Positions 44,548 to 54,342 of a DNA stretch of 64,000 nt are shown here, piece by piece; within the stretch, counting starts at the first letter, position 1; each line of letters begins with the position of its first letter. The stretch is from Microcoleus vaginatus HSN003 (GTDB taxonomy: Bacteria > Cyanobacteriota > Cyanobacteriia > Cyanobacteriales > Microcoleaceae). Below the pieces are notes generated by a model. It saw nothing but the letters and a program-made list of their open reading frames with translations, had not been told where the DNA came from and searched no databases. The stretch is taken from NCBI RefSeq assembly GCF_022701255.1, contig NZ_CP031705.1:6510001-6574000 (forward strand), read 5' to 3'. A program made the position numbers and the translations under genes.

Positions 44548-45516
44548 TCAACTTTTTTTCAGCCCTGGCACTACTTTTTCGCCAAACACCTCAATAAACT
44601 GCTCTTGTTCTCGGTTAACGTTGTGCAAAATTAGTTCATCAAACCCCAATTCAATATCTTTTTGCAACCACTCAATATGCTGCTCTTGCTCTGCCGAGAT
44701 GCGGACGTGTTGATATAACTCATCAGGTTGCACAAACTCCCCGGCGGCATCAAATTGATCGGGTGTTATCAGTTCTGTCAACATTTTGCTTTTGAAAATG
44801 TTACTACGCCATTGATCATGAGCGCCTTGTAGTGCTTTCTCTGCATTACTGTGATAGGAAAGCTGCACTTTCAAAATCATTGGTTTCCCTTCTCCGCCAC
44901 CGCGACGAAACGCATCGACGACTTTTTTTAACTTTTCAGGTGGGCGAGAAGTAGTAATTAATCCATCTGCCCAACTGCCCACCCATTCTGCGGTTTCTGG
45001 GGTAACTGCGGCGCCGATAATTAATGGGAGAATTTCCGGGCGGGTATAGAGTTTTGCATCTTCTACGCACACTAAACCGCGATGGGTGACGGTTTCTCCT
45101 GCCCAAAGGGCGCGGATAATATCGACACATTCTTTGAGACGTGTGTTGCGATCGCTCTTAGTAGGCCACTTCTCCCCAGTAATATGTTCGTTCAACGCTT
45201 GACCGCTGCCAACCGTGATCCAAAAACGATTTGGAAACATTTCTGCCAACGTTGCCGCAGCTTGGGCAATAATAGCCGGATGATACCGCTGTCCGGGAGC
45301 GCAAACAACCCGATAGGAAAGCCTCGGCGTTGCTTGCATTGCTGCACCCAACCAAGACCAAGCAAAACCACTTTGTCCTTGCGCTTCACTCCAAGGATGA
45401 AAGTGATCGGAAGAAAGGGCATGGGTAAAGCCAGCTTGTTCTGCCATTTGGACATATTTCAGCAGTTCGCTGGGCTTAAACTGTTCGTGGGAAGCGTGAT
45501 AACCAATTTGTGGCAT
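44548..45516 (-). CDS. LLM-class flavin-dependent oxidoreductase
   Basis: A 322-residue luciferase-like monooxygenase/F420-type TIM barrel. Typical segments are GYHASHEQF at the start, ALSSDHFHPW, GSGQALNEHITG with RLKECVDIIRALW, and GSWADGLIT. The closest description is the TIGR03885-like family of flavin-dependent oxidoreductases. The electron donor may be FMN or F420; the substrate is unknown. It reads towards the MscS gene (convergent). Confidence 0.87.
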   Translation of the reverse strand: MPQIGYHASHEQFKPSELLKYVQMAEQAGFTHALSSDHFHPWSEAQGQSGFAWSWLGAAMQATPRLSYRVVCAPGQRYHPAIIAQAAATLAEMFPNRFWITVGSGQALNEHITGEKWPTKSDRNTRLKECVDIIRALWAGETVTHRGLVCVEDAKLYTRPEILPLIIGAAVTPETAEWVGSWADGLITTSRPPEKLKKVVDAFRRGGGEGKPMILKVQLSYHSNAEKALQGAHDQWRSNIFKSKMLTELITPDQFDAAGEFVQPDELYQHVRISAEQEQHIEWLQKDIELGFDELILHNVNREQEQFIEVFGEKVVPGLKKS

Positions 45517-45693
45517 AAGTTTTTAGGAGTTTTGAGTTTGAAGTTTTGAGTGTTGAGTTAAAATATCCAGAATTAAAAGCAGGTGATTTAATCAGGACGC
45601 CTTGTAAAAGTTTTGAGCTTTGAGTTAGATAAGTTTTTAATTCAAAAAAATTGTTGTACTCAAAACTTATAAATCTCTGTATAACAGGCAAGC

Positions 45694-46545
45694 TTATGAG
45701 CGCAAAATTCGCCGATAGCGAGCTTGAATTACCGAGTAGATGCCATAGGCAATTAAACCCAAAGGTACTAGAGCCAAAATCACTGGACTAAAAGGCTGTT
45801 GTGCCAGAATTGCCAACACCTCGCCCAATCCCTTCGTTTGACTGGCATCCGATAGCCTTGCTGCTTGAATTAAGAAAAAACCAATTATAACGAAAACAGT
45901 TCCACGGGCAGCAATTCCAAATCGACCCAACCGTGTCGCCCACTTTTGCTCGGTTGGGCTCATTTCATCTAGCTTGAAATGGCGGCGAAATTTGGCTTTA
46001 TATGCTTCGTAGAAATAAGAAAAACCTACACCAATAACCATTGATCCCGCCAATCCTACCAGCCATTGTCCAAACGGTTGCGCTAAAATTTGGGCTGTCA
46101 AATCTTCCGTTGTATTGCTATTACTACGGCCCGAACCCATTATCAGTTTTACAGCCGTTAAAGCCAAACCTGCGTAACCTAAAGCACTTAAGGCGTAGCC
46201 AATGCGTTGGGCAATTCGCTTGGCATCCATTTTCTGTCCTTGGTGTTCTGGGTCTAGAATTGTCTGAACGATACGCCAAAGGGCATAACCAATAAGGCCA
46301 ATCGTTACCAGAAATAGCAGAAATTTACCGAAGGGTTGGTTAACAATTGCTGATAATGCACCGCTAGTATCGGTTGTCCTGCCACCCGTACTAAAGGCTG
46401 CTTGTGCTGCTAGAAAACCGACAATAAAGTAAACTAAGCCTTTGGAAGCATATCCCAATCTTGCGAGTCGCTCAAACCAGGGATGAGAAGCTGCCTGTCC
46501 AATTGAGTCTTTAATGCTGTCGGTGGGTGAGTTGTCCCGTTTCAT
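45694..46545 (-). CDS. DUF1206 membrane protein
   Basis: A 283-residue inner-membrane protein with six hydrophobic helices arranged in three similar pairs. Each repeat starts with a small/aromatic RLGYASKGLVYFIVGF-like segment (about 28, 115 and 208), the DUF1206 signature. Function unknown; the family is frequent in soil and desiccation-tolerant bacteria. It is followed 180 bp downstream by the flavin-dependent oxidoreductase on the same strand. Confidence 0.87.
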   Translation of the reverse strand: MKRDNSPTDSIKDSIGQAASHPWFERLARLGYASKGLVYFIVGFLAAQAAFSTGGRTTDTSGALSAIVNQPFGKFLLFLVTIGLIGYALWRIVQTILDPEHQGQKMDAKRIAQRIGYALSALGYAGLALTAVKLIMGSGRSNSNTTEDLTAQILAQPFGQWLVGLAGSMVIGVGFSYFYEAYKAKFRRHFKLDEMSPTEQKWATRLGRFGIAARGTVFVIIGFFLIQAARLSDASQTKGLGEVLAILAQQPFSPVILALVPLGLIAYGIYSVIQARYRRILRS

Positions 46546-46756
46546 ATTTTTTATACTTTAGTTGTTAACGACTGCTGGCAGAGGCAATGCTGCTTTCCTT
46601 TCCAGTTAACTGAGTTCTTAAAGAAATAATTTATATTATTATCCATTAATTTAATTATTAGCTTGTTTAGATATTTTTTTCATCTGTCTTGAGCGGGAGT
46701 GTCAGCGGTTGATTTATTGAGAAACTTCACATTAATTGGGGTTGACAAATATAGCT

Positions 46757-47836
46757 TTATGGGTTATCTACTGGCTTCCCTGATGGAGCAGTCTGCCAGG
46801 GGTCTAGTATATCTTTGATTAAAACTTCTTGAACCCAAATTTGAATAACAATTAGAATTGGTAGCCCTAAAAATAATCCCAAAAAACCCAAGAAAAATCC
46901 CAATGCTGTCAAGAGAGCTAAGGTGTAAGCGGGAAGCAGAGATACCTGCTTTTCCATAATGATAGGTGTGACCAAGTTGCCTTCAATTTGTTGAATTAGG
47001 AAATAAAGCAACAACACCGCGCCTGCTTTTGAAGGCGAATCTAATAAAGCCAGCAGCAGCGGTGGAATTACGCTGAAAATTGCGCCCACATAGGGAATTA
47101 AGGCTAATATGAATGCCACAAGCCCGTTCACAAAAGGCAGTCGAACTTGCAAAACAAACAAACCAATAATGCTGGTAATACCAATAAAACTCATGCTTAA
47201 TGCCACGCCTGCCAACCAACCCATTAAACCCTCTTCGCATTTTGACATAATTTCATCGGCTCGCTGACGGTAAAAAGCCGGAAAAAGGCTGATAATGGCG
47301 TGGCGGTATGGCATCGGATTTACCAGAAGCATGATTGTCAAAACGGTAATTAATAAGGTATTGATAATCAAGCTTAGATAGTTGGAAAACCACAGATAAA
47401 TATGCGAACTTGTCCACCGAAAAACCGTTTTAATTTCTTGGGTTAAATCATCAATACTGGGAATGTTATCAAAAATTTGTCCGGGTAATCTTGCTTGCAA
47501 CCAATAGAACCCAACTCGCAGTTGTTCTATTCCTAGCGGGACGAGTTGGGACAACTCTTGAAATTGATTGCTCAGGCGCGTTACGATGAGAGTTACCAAG
47601 ACAGCGCTCGCTGTGACTAGAATCGCAATTGCTAAGGCGATCGCCACTCCGCGCTTAGCACCCGACTGCTGCAATCTTCGCACTAAACGGTTGAGAGCGA
47701 TCGCTAAAATTACGGCGGTAAAAAACAGTAAAACAATCGTTCTAATTTTCCACAGAATATAAAGCGAAGCTACCAAAGCAAAAAAACCGATCCATTTTCC
47801 AAAACCCACAACAAAATCCTCTCTATTCACCAACAC
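46757..47836 (-). CDS. AI-2E family transporter (PerM/YdiK-type membrane protein)
   Basis: A 359-residue polytopic membrane protein with about seven to eight helices. It shows the N-terminal hairpin, a cytoplasmic/periplasmic helical region (about 75-150), and the conserved ALIPYVGAIFSVIPPLLLAL and QIEGNLVTPIIMEKQVSLLPAYTL motifs. The family name comes from TqsA, but most members are of uncertain function and some are cation/H+ antiporters in salt stress. Its start overlaps the HAD gene end by 14 bp, so the two are translationally coupled. Confidence 0.88.
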   Translation of the reverse strand: MLVNREDFVVGFGKWIGFFALVASLYILWKIRTIVLLFFTAVILAIALNRLVRRLQQSGAKRGVAIALAIAILVTASAVLVTLIVTRLSNQFQELSQLVPLGIEQLRVGFYWLQARLPGQIFDNIPSIDDLTQEIKTVFRWTSSHIYLWFSNYLSLIINTLLITVLTIMLLVNPMPYRHAIISLFPAFYRQRADEIMSKCEEGLMGWLAGVALSMSFIGITSIIGLFVLQVRLPFVNGLVAFILALIPYVGAIFSVIPPLLLALLDSPSKAGAVLLLYFLIQQIEGNLVTPIIMEKQVSLLPAYTLALLTALGFFLGFLGLFLGLPILIVIQIWVQEVLIKDILDPWQTAPSGKPVDNP

Positions 47837-48686
47837 TTAACTGTAGCAGGGAGATTTTTTTGGCTAAACTTTCTACAGCGAGAGTGAGCGATCGCATCAA
47901 TTCCGAATCCTCACTGTATTCTGCGGAAGCCAAATTTATCAGGCGCTGACTTTGGCTAATTTCTATTTCCTGACTCCAATCTTGTGGGGTACTATCTTTA
48001 TAAACCCCAATCGTTATTCCCTGTTGTTCATTTAAAAGCGAAAAACAAGGAATATCTGATGCCCCATCACCCACATAAATGACTTGCGTTAGCGGGATAC
48101 GCAATTCTTCCGCCGCAACATCCCGATAAACAAATGTCTGGCTATCGTCTTTTGCAGCGTTGTCAACGCCTTTGGCAAGTTGGAACAAATAGCGAGTTTT
48201 TTCTGTGTGAGTTACAATTTTTTTGAGAAACTCAATCCCGCCGTCTTTACCATAATGGAACTCGCAACCCCACATCGCCTTAAACTTGGGGGCGATGCAA
48301 TTATTACGGGCAATTTCCACCATACCGCAGCTAATTAGATAAAATTCAACTTCCACTTTGGGGTTGATTGCATAAGCGCTTTGACGTAGGCGATCGAACA
48401 TTTCCGAAGCGCCATCAAAGGGCGCTAAATTTTTTCCAAAATTTGCTAGATATTCCTGGGTTATTTTGTTCCCTTGACGCTTAGATTCCTCGATAATTGC
48501 GTAAAATCTGGCTAGAATTTTGTCCCAACCGCTATCGATTAAAGGTTGAATTCGCTGGCGACGAAACGTAAGCGGCTCAATATTGAGGCTTTCTAACAGA
48601 CTATCGACGGTATCCGGGACAAGGGTATCGTCGAAGTCAAACACGACGGCGATATAGTTAGATAAAGGTTTGGTTGCGAGAGTCAT
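47823..48686 (-). CDS. HAD-superfamily hydrolase
   Basis: 287 residues from ATG 48686, preferred over an upstream start because the HAD motif I (VVFDFDDTLVPDT, nucleophile Asp first) begins 13 residues in; an upstream extension would be family-atypical. Motif II Ser/Thr is in YLISCG, motif III Lys in the middle and motif IV VIYVGDGASDIPCF. It is a phosphatase-like enzyme of unknown substrate. It is the first gene of a two-gene operon with the AI-2E-type transporter. Confidence 0.85.
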   Translation of the reverse strand: MTLATKPLSNYIAVVFDFDDTLVPDTVDSLLESLNIEPLTFRRQRIQPLIDSGWDKILARFYAIIEESKRQGNKITQEYLANFGKNLAPFDGASEMFDRLRQSAYAINPKVEVEFYLISCGMVEIARNNCIAPKFKAMWGCEFHYGKDGGIEFLKKIVTHTEKTRYLFQLAKGVDNAAKDDSQTFVYRDVAAEELRIPLTQVIYVGDGASDIPCFSLLNEQQGITIGVYKDSTPQDWSQEIEISQSQRLINLASAEYSEDSELMRSLTLAVESLAKKISLLQLSVGE

Positions 48687-48947
48687 AACAATTTGAAAGT
48701 GAAGGTTAACTAACAAAAGTAATTTGATAGTTGCGATTTTCCCATTTTTGGGAAATAGTCCAGAAAAAAGTAAAGTAAAGCGGAGATGTTTGATTGTGCT
48801 CGATTGCAATATCTAAAAATTCTATTCCGAGTGCAGTTGAGGAGGAGTTTGTATCTGTAACAGTTTGCCAGTTATGGCTAGACCAATGTAACTATTATTG
48901 CGAAATTCTGGCACGTTCACCTCCTAGCGCCACTATAAAAACCCTGT

Positions 48948-50366
48948 TTAACTTCCTCCTCCACTCGTTCCAATTATCCCGGTCAGTTGTAAAAGATAGA
49001 TAACTGCAAAGCAGGCAAAAAAGAGCCCTGCAAGTACCGTTCCACCCCAGATAAACTTCGAGGGTCGCAATTCCTTGGGCAGCATTCGATGATTCACATA
49101 AAGCGTTAATCCAGTCACAATGGGAATGTGAGCTGCTTCAATGCCTCCAGCCATTTGTAACAAGGAAACGGGTTTGCCGAAAATCAGATAAATCGCAATG
49201 GGTAACGCAGTTAAAAGCACTATAATATAAAATCGCTGCAAAAATTTTTCATTCGTCCAACGACCCTGCACGCCAAATCCTTGCAGTAAAATTTGCGTGC
49301 CATCGGCAAACATCCGCCCAAAGCCATCTTGGACTGAAAGCGTGGTGCTACAAAAAGTAATAAAAACAATTGCCACCATAAACCAAAAGCCAAAGGGCCC
49401 CCAAAGGTCGCCTAGCAAACTACCCAAAATTTCGGCTACTTGTTGTTCTTTTGGCACTAATCCTTGGGGACGCAACAACTCGCCACCGAGAATCAAAAAA
49501 GCGAGTGCCGCTAACAGCGCACCCACGACTGCTAAGGTATTGGATAAACTCATTAAAGTCACCCAACCCTGCAACCTTTTTACTTGTTCGTGGCCGATTT
49601 GATTAAAATCAAGGGGTTGTTCTTGTTTGAGGGAAGCAGCACCGTATCCTCTGGCTTCCACCCAATAGGAATACCACATCAATCCCGCTGCCCCTGCTAG
49701 CATAAAACCCAGCCAAGGTAGGATTTCTTGATATTGCACGTTTTGGGGAATTTGAGGCACTAGGCCGGCTGCGAATTGTCGAAGGTTGGGAAAGACAAAA
49801 ATCGCCGCCGCAACCACTGCCAACGTGCGGCCGATGCCGATAATTGAGGAAATTTTTTCAACAACTTCATACTGCCCCATGAACACAATTGCTGCCGTCA
49901 CAGCGATAATAATCACCGTCCAAAGTTTAACAGTTCCTCCTGTTACTAGAATCAGTGCTGTAGCAGCGGCACCTGCAAGTCCGGCAACGGTGGAAATTGC
50001 TACTACCACCTGCGGCAATAAAATCAGCCAAATCGTCCAATTTTTCGGCCCAGGAATTTGCTTAAAACCTTCTAAAATCGTTGCGCCCGTACAAACCGAA
50101 AACCGCCCGACTTCGTTGTTGATAAACCACTTGAGGATAACAGCCGCTAGCAGCGCCCACAACAGCGAGTAGCCGTAAAGTGCTGCAATTCGAGGTGTAA
50201 ATAGTAACTCACCAGAACCAGCAGCCGACAGCATCCATAAAAAACTCGGCCCCAACCATTTAAAGCGATCCCAACCCTCTGGCGGCTGCGGGATTTGTTG
50301 ACTGGTATTTTCACGCTGCTGGTTAGTTATTTGTGCCGAAGAACTGCGATCGCTATTTATATTCAT
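48948..50366 (-). CDS. Nramp-related membrane transporter
   Basis: A 472-residue polytopic protein of the Nramp superfamily with about eleven helices. The first helix reads GPSFLWMLSAAGSGELLFTPR, where classical Mn/Fe transporters have the metal-binding DPGN, and the TM6 Met-Pro-His motif is also missing. It therefore belongs to a divergent branch, and divalent-metal specificity is uncertain. The N-terminal 25 residues are polar and disordered. The C terminus ends in a Gly/Ser tail. It is alone on its strand. Confidence 0.8.
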   Translation of the reverse strand: MNINSDRSSSAQITNQQRENTSQQIPQPPEGWDRFKWLGPSFLWMLSAAGSGELLFTPRIAALYGYSLLWALLAAVILKWFINNEVGRFSVCTGATILEGFKQIPGPKNWTIWLILLPQVVVAISTVAGLAGAAATALILVTGGTVKLWTVIIIAVTAAIVFMGQYEVVEKISSIIGIGRTLAVVAAAIFVFPNLRQFAAGLVPQIPQNVQYQEILPWLGFMLAGAAGLMWYSYWVEARGYGAASLKQEQPLDFNQIGHEQVKRLQGWVTLMSLSNTLAVVGALLAALAFLILGGELLRPQGLVPKEQQVAEILGSLLGDLWGPFGFWFMVAIVFITFCSTTLSVQDGFGRMFADGTQILLQGFGVQGRWTNEKFLQRFYIIVLLTALPIAIYLIFGKPVSLLQMAGGIEAAHIPIVTGLTLYVNHRMLPKELRPSKFIWGGTVLAGLFFACFAVIYLLQLTGIIGTSGGGS

Positions 50367-51129
50367 TGTTATTACTAGATTAGTAACTCGTCAACACGGA
50401 TCGATTTACCCACGATTTATGGTGAGGTTGAAATTGTGGATTTTCATATTCCGGTGCTTCACAGCTTGTTAAAACGACGCTTGCTGGCGGCTTTTACCCA
50501 AAGTCCGATTAAACCAAAGACAACTGCGATCCCCAGCAAAAATGTTAGATTGAACTGAATGCCGGAGCCACTTGCATGATTGTGCCAAGGTAAAACTCAC
50601 AGCAGGTCTTGGTCAATTGCAAATGAGCGTACGCGCAAAGCCAAAAAAACTGCTGCTAGTCCCAAAAAAACGGCAATTTCCACCACGAATGCGATCGCAC
50701 TCCGGCTTGACTAGGTTCTCAAGTTTGAGAGAGGAATTTTCCTTCCCAATTACAGCAAACGAACCACCTAGAAGCATCCACAATCGCATTCGTGGTTGAA
50801 TTTTTGAATGGGTCAGCTTTTCTTGTACTCAAGGAATTAATTTTGTACAAAGATACCTCCTAATACTGCCACTCTTAAATTTTCACCCTACACCCCTGTA
50901 TGGAACGATTGTGCAAAATTAAAGCAAATAGCCAAATATCTTACTTAAGATATATTGCTTTTACATTCAATTTTAAAATTACCAAACTTAAGATAGATGC
51001 TGCACGGCTATTTTTTCTATAGTGAGACTTTTTAGAAAAACCCAAAGCTCATTCTCAGGCTAGGCGCGTCGCTATTTTTTAGTTTGTATCCTGAGAACTA
51101 CGAAGTTCATATAATTTAACAAGAGCGAG
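50367..51129. other. Intergenic with possible small membrane-protein remnant
   Basis: On the minus strand, two adjacent frames (about 50700-50590 and 50585-50462) encode hydrophobic segments (AFVVEIAVFLGLAAVFLAL, then a stop, then TFLLGIAVVFGLIGLWVKAA) that could be a broken two-helix protein. The rest is AT-rich promoter sequence of the FNT gene, including AACTTAAGATAGAT at 50985-50998, one of the recurring AGATAG motifs. Confidence 0.35.
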
Positions 51130-51990
51130 ATGACACAAAATTGCGATCGAGCAAGCCAAGCAATAGAATTGCTGGGTCAACAAAAGTTGGAACTAAGCGA
51201 TCGCGATCGTGAACAGATCATTGAGCGCATCCGTCCCACTGCCTTAATCATTCACGAAACGATTAGGATTGAGGGTGAAAGTGAGTTGTTCCGTCCAGTT
51301 TCAGCCCTAGCTTGGTCTGGATTAGCCGCAGGACTATCTATGGGATTTTCCCTGGTGGCTCAAGGTGTACTCCAAGCAAATTTACCCCAGCAATCTTGGA
51401 GTTCCATCATTGTCAGCCTTGGGTACAGTATCGGCTTTGTCATTGTGGTGATGGGGCGTCAGCAGTTGTTCACTGAAAATACCCTGACAGTCATTCTGCC
51501 TTTGTTAAGCGATCGCAGACGCAAAGTTTTTATGCGAGTGCTGCGATTATGGGGAATCGTGTTAGCAAGCAATTTGTTAGGTGCATTCATATTTGCCTCA
51601 ATAGTTGCACAGGCTGGAGTCTTCCCGCCTGAAATTCAAACAGCGTTTGGCGAAATAGGTTTAAGAGTTATCAAGGGAGGATTTTGGATAACTTTATTGC
51701 GGGCAATCTTTGCTGGTTGGTTAATTGCTTTAATGGTTTGGCTTCTACCCGCCGCTGAGTCTTCCCAACTGTGGGTAATTGTTATCATCACTTCCCTGGT
51801 TGGGCTAGGTGAATTTCCTCATATTATTGCCGGATCGGTGGAAGTTTTCTATGCAGTGGCAATTAAAGCTGTTTCCTGGCCAGAATATTTTGGCAAATTC
51901 ATGATACCTACCCTAATTGGTAATATTTTAGGCGGAGTTACCTTAGTCGCCGCCTTAAACCATGCCCAAGTTGCTCAAGAAGACCTCTAG
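51130..51990 (+). CDS. Formate/nitrite transporter (FNT) family protein
   Basis: A 286-residue protein: a polar cytoplasmic N terminus of about 60 residues, then six membrane helices. It shows the FNT features LAAGLSMGFSLVAQG (first helix), the second-helix gate segment GFVIVVMGRQQLFTENTLT, and the fifth-helix LVGLGEFPHIIAGSVEVFYA. It belongs to the YfdC-like branch that differs from FocA/NirC. It probably forms a pentameric anion channel; the substrate cannot be assigned. Confidence 0.87.
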   Translation: MTQNCDRASQAIELLGQQKLELSDRDREQIIERIRPTALIIHETIRIEGESELFRPVSALAWSGLAAGLSMGFSLVAQGVLQANLPQQSWSSIIVSLGYSIGFVIVVMGRQQLFTENTLTVILPLLSDRRRKVFMRVLRLWGIVLASNLLGAFIFASIVAQAGVFPPEIQTAFGEIGLRVIKGGFWITLLRAIFAGWLIALMVWLLPAAESSQLWVIVIITSLVGLGEFPHIIAGSVEVFYAVAIKAVSWPEYFGKFMIPTLIGNILGGVTLVAALNHAQVAQEDL

Positions 51991-52029
51991 AAAGTAAACT
52001 CAAATAAACCACATAAAGGGCATAGAAAA

Positions 52030-52054
52030 CCCCGATTTTTCTAAGAAGTCGGGG
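52030..52054 (+). terminator. Hairpin between the FNT and YjdF-like genes
   Basis: CCCCGA pairs with TCGGGG around an A/T-rich loop. It lies 40 bp after the FNT stop and just before the next ribosome-binding site, so it may terminate or attenuate. Confidence 0.45.
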
Positions 52055-52083
52055 ATGTGTGATCTTAAGATAGAAGGAGAGGG

Positions 52084-52698
52084 ATGATGACTACAAACTG
52101 GCGTGGCTATCGAGTTGCAGCTTGGGTAGGACAGGCGTTATTAACAATAGCAGTAATAGCTGCTCTGAGTCAGGGAAAATGGCAAAATGCCTTGGGGTTA
52201 GCCTTATTCTTAGTAGCACCCCTGGCGTTTGTGGTGAGCGACAATCACTTGCCAACGCTGTTTGATTTCCTGTTTGTGCTGGCTGCCTTACTCAACGCCG
52301 GAGGCTGGGTTTTGGGACTGTTTTACCAACCGGGACTTTATGATGAAATTGTTCATGCTTTCACGACTTTTGCCGTGACTTTAGCATTGAGTTTTTTAGC
52401 ATACAGTTCAATGCTGACTATTTTTCGCAACCATAAAATGCTGTACTTGCTAACAATAACCAGTTTTGGGATTGCGATTGGTGCTTTGTGGGAAATTGCC
52501 GAATGGACGGCTGGTATTGTTCTCTCAACCGAAGTGATTGAGAGCCTGAATGATACGATTATTGATTTGATTATGGATAGTTTGGGAGCTGCAATAGCTG
52601 CCCTAACTAGCTTATGGACGTTGCAAGAATGGATGCGCCCCAGTGCGGGTGTTGGGAATCAAGCATCTATCGCCAATAGTCCGACCGATCGCACTTAA
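52084..52698 (+). CDS. YjdF/DUF2238-like membrane protein
   Basis: A 204-residue protein with about five membrane helices. The signature pieces are YDEIVHAFTTFAVTLAL, IAIGALWEIAEWTAG and DTIIDLIMDSLGAAIAAL, as in DUF2238/YjdF proteins. Function unknown. Two consecutive ATGs (52084, 52087) follow a good Shine-Dalgarno AGAAGGAGAGGG; the first is taken. ATCTTAAGATAGA, one of the recurring AGATAG motifs, overlaps the region just before the ribosome-binding site. Confidence 0.8.
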   Translation: MMTTNWRGYRVAAWVGQALLTIAVIAALSQGKWQNALGLALFLVAPLAFVVSDNHLPTLFDFLFVLAALLNAGGWVLGLFYQPGLYDEIVHAFTTFAVTLALSFLAYSSMLTIFRNHKMLYLLTITSFGIAIGALWEIAEWTAGIVLSTEVIESLNDTIIDLIMDSLGAAIAALTSLWTLQEWMRPSAGVGNQASIANSPTDRT

Positions 52699-52949
52699 CT
52701 CCAAGCAATATCATAATTTTTTCCTCAATCATCTTCCATTAGATAGATATTTTCTTATTGCCTCCGACAGATAGCAAGCTCTGGAGATTTGAGGTTAAAT
52801 AGAAAGAGAGACAACATTTTGAAAGAATGTAGAACACAGACAATCGACCTTTAGCAAAAGTCAACTTTTAATAATTGAAATTTTCACATCATTAATTGAA
52901 ATTTTCACATTAGTGCAAGAGGTTGGTTGTTGCGATTTAGGAGGATTTT

Positions 52950-53990
52950 ATGAAAATAAAATCATTTTCAACGGCAATTGGACTGGTTCTGTTGGGTTCA
53001 ACCCTTTATTTACCGGAAATTGCCCAAGCTAGTCCCAAACCCTCTATCCAAGTAGCTCAACGAAGAGTAGTCGGCTCGGATATCGACAGTTTTACCGCGT
53101 ATCCAGTACAGCGATTAGATCCGGGAACTGAACTCTTTTTCGTGCTGCGAGGAGCCCCCTATTCTAGAGCTACCTTGACTATCCCAAATGCAGTGCAAAA
53201 TCTGCCGATGCGGGAGGTTCAACCGGGAGTTTACGAGGCAAGCTACATGATTCGCGAGGGCGATCGAATTTCCGAAAATACAGTTGTACGGGCAAATTTG
53301 CAACAAGGCGATCGCATCAGTAGCACCCGCTTGCAACAACCTCTAGTTGCTGGTTATAGCAATGGCCGCTTTCAATCTTTGTCTATTAACCGCTTCAGTG
53401 CTCGATCCGTACAGCAGTTAGATCCCGGAACCACGCTCAACTTCAAATTGCTCGGCACTCCCAACGCTACAGCTAATTTCTCCATTGAAGGAGTTGCTTA
53501 TAACATCCCCATGCGGGAAGAATCCAACGGCGTTTACACAGGGGAATATACGATCCGCAGCCAAGATAATTTCCCCCCTGCGGGAGCGGCGGTTACTGCT
53601 AGTTTGCAGTCAGGAAATCAAGTTATTCGTTCCCGTTTAGATCGAGAACTAATTGCTGGCGATGATGGCAGTTCCAAAACTGCCGAAATCCCGCTAGAAA
53701 TTATCACTCCCAAAGAAAATGCTCGCGTCAGCGGGACTGTTGAAGTGGAAGGACGCAGCGCGCCAAATGCGACAGTTAATGTCAACGTTCAGGCTACCTC
53801 TTCTGTGGCAGGTTTGTTTGGATTTGAACGAAATATCCTCGAACGCACAATTCGGGCGGATGAACAAGGTAAATTCAGCTTTGCTTTTAAGCCGACCATT
53901 TCTCTACCAGGAACCCGATACGAGGTGAATCTCAGTTCTAGTAGAGGCGAGCGCACCAGCGAAGAAACTTTGGTACTGTTTCAAAATTGA
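52950..53990 (+). CDS. Secreted repeat protein of unknown function
   Basis: A 346-residue protein with a clear signal peptide (about 1-28, ending AQA). Two related domains of about 100 residues follow (about 45-135 and 148-235); both contain (V)QxLDPGTxLxFxLxGxP, PMRE...GVY and a final LxxELIAG-like end. A C-terminal Ig-like/Gmad2-type domain begins with ITPKENARVSGTVEVEGR. It is probably periplasmic or on the cell surface. No homologue with known function is recognised. Confidence 0.8.
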   Translation: MKIKSFSTAIGLVLLGSTLYLPEIAQASPKPSIQVAQRRVVGSDIDSFTAYPVQRLDPGTELFFVLRGAPYSRATLTIPNAVQNLPMREVQPGVYEASYMIREGDRISENTVVRANLQQGDRISSTRLQQPLVAGYSNGRFQSLSINRFSARSVQQLDPGTTLNFKLLGTPNATANFSIEGVAYNIPMREESNGVYTGEYTIRSQDNFPPAGAAVTASLQSGNQVIRSRLDRELIAGDDGSSKTAEIPLEIITPKENARVSGTVEVEGRSAPNATVNVNVQATSSVAGLFGFERNILERTIRADEQGKFSFAFKPTISLPGTRYEVNLSSSRGERTSEETLVLFQN

Positions 53991-54068
53991 GCACCGACTC
54001 GCCACTATTTGCCCGCGCAAAATCTGGCAAACCTGACTAAATTTGAAATATTCCATCAGGAGATATCT

Positions 54069-54259
54069 ATGTATCAACTAAATCGCTGGAAAAAAACGCC
54101 AGGGATATTACAAATCATCTCTGGAAGTTTATTAATCGCGCTGCCAACCGTTCCTCTTGTGGCAAGGGATGCTAGCAGTTTCCATAGAGGAAACCAGTAA
54201 CTTTGATGGCAATCAAGGAGTTTTAAGAATTCAACCTAACGGTCAAGTGTTTTTGAATT
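54069..54259 (+). pseudogene. Small secreted protein, frameshifted
   Basis: From ATG 54069 the frame encodes MYQLNRWKKTPGILQIISGS and a hydrophobic segment ending ALPTVPLVA, then a stop 43 codons in. In the next frame the sequence continues SNFDGNQGVLRIQPNGQVFL and stops at about 54259. This looks like one small exported protein of about 62 residues broken by a frameshift, or a sequencing slip. Confidence 0.45.
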
Positions 54260-54342
54260 AGGCTATAAAAAGACCCGGTTTTTAACACAAATTCTGTAGC
54301 TTCATCAACAAAATAAACAGCAAAAATCAAGGAGACTTTTCA

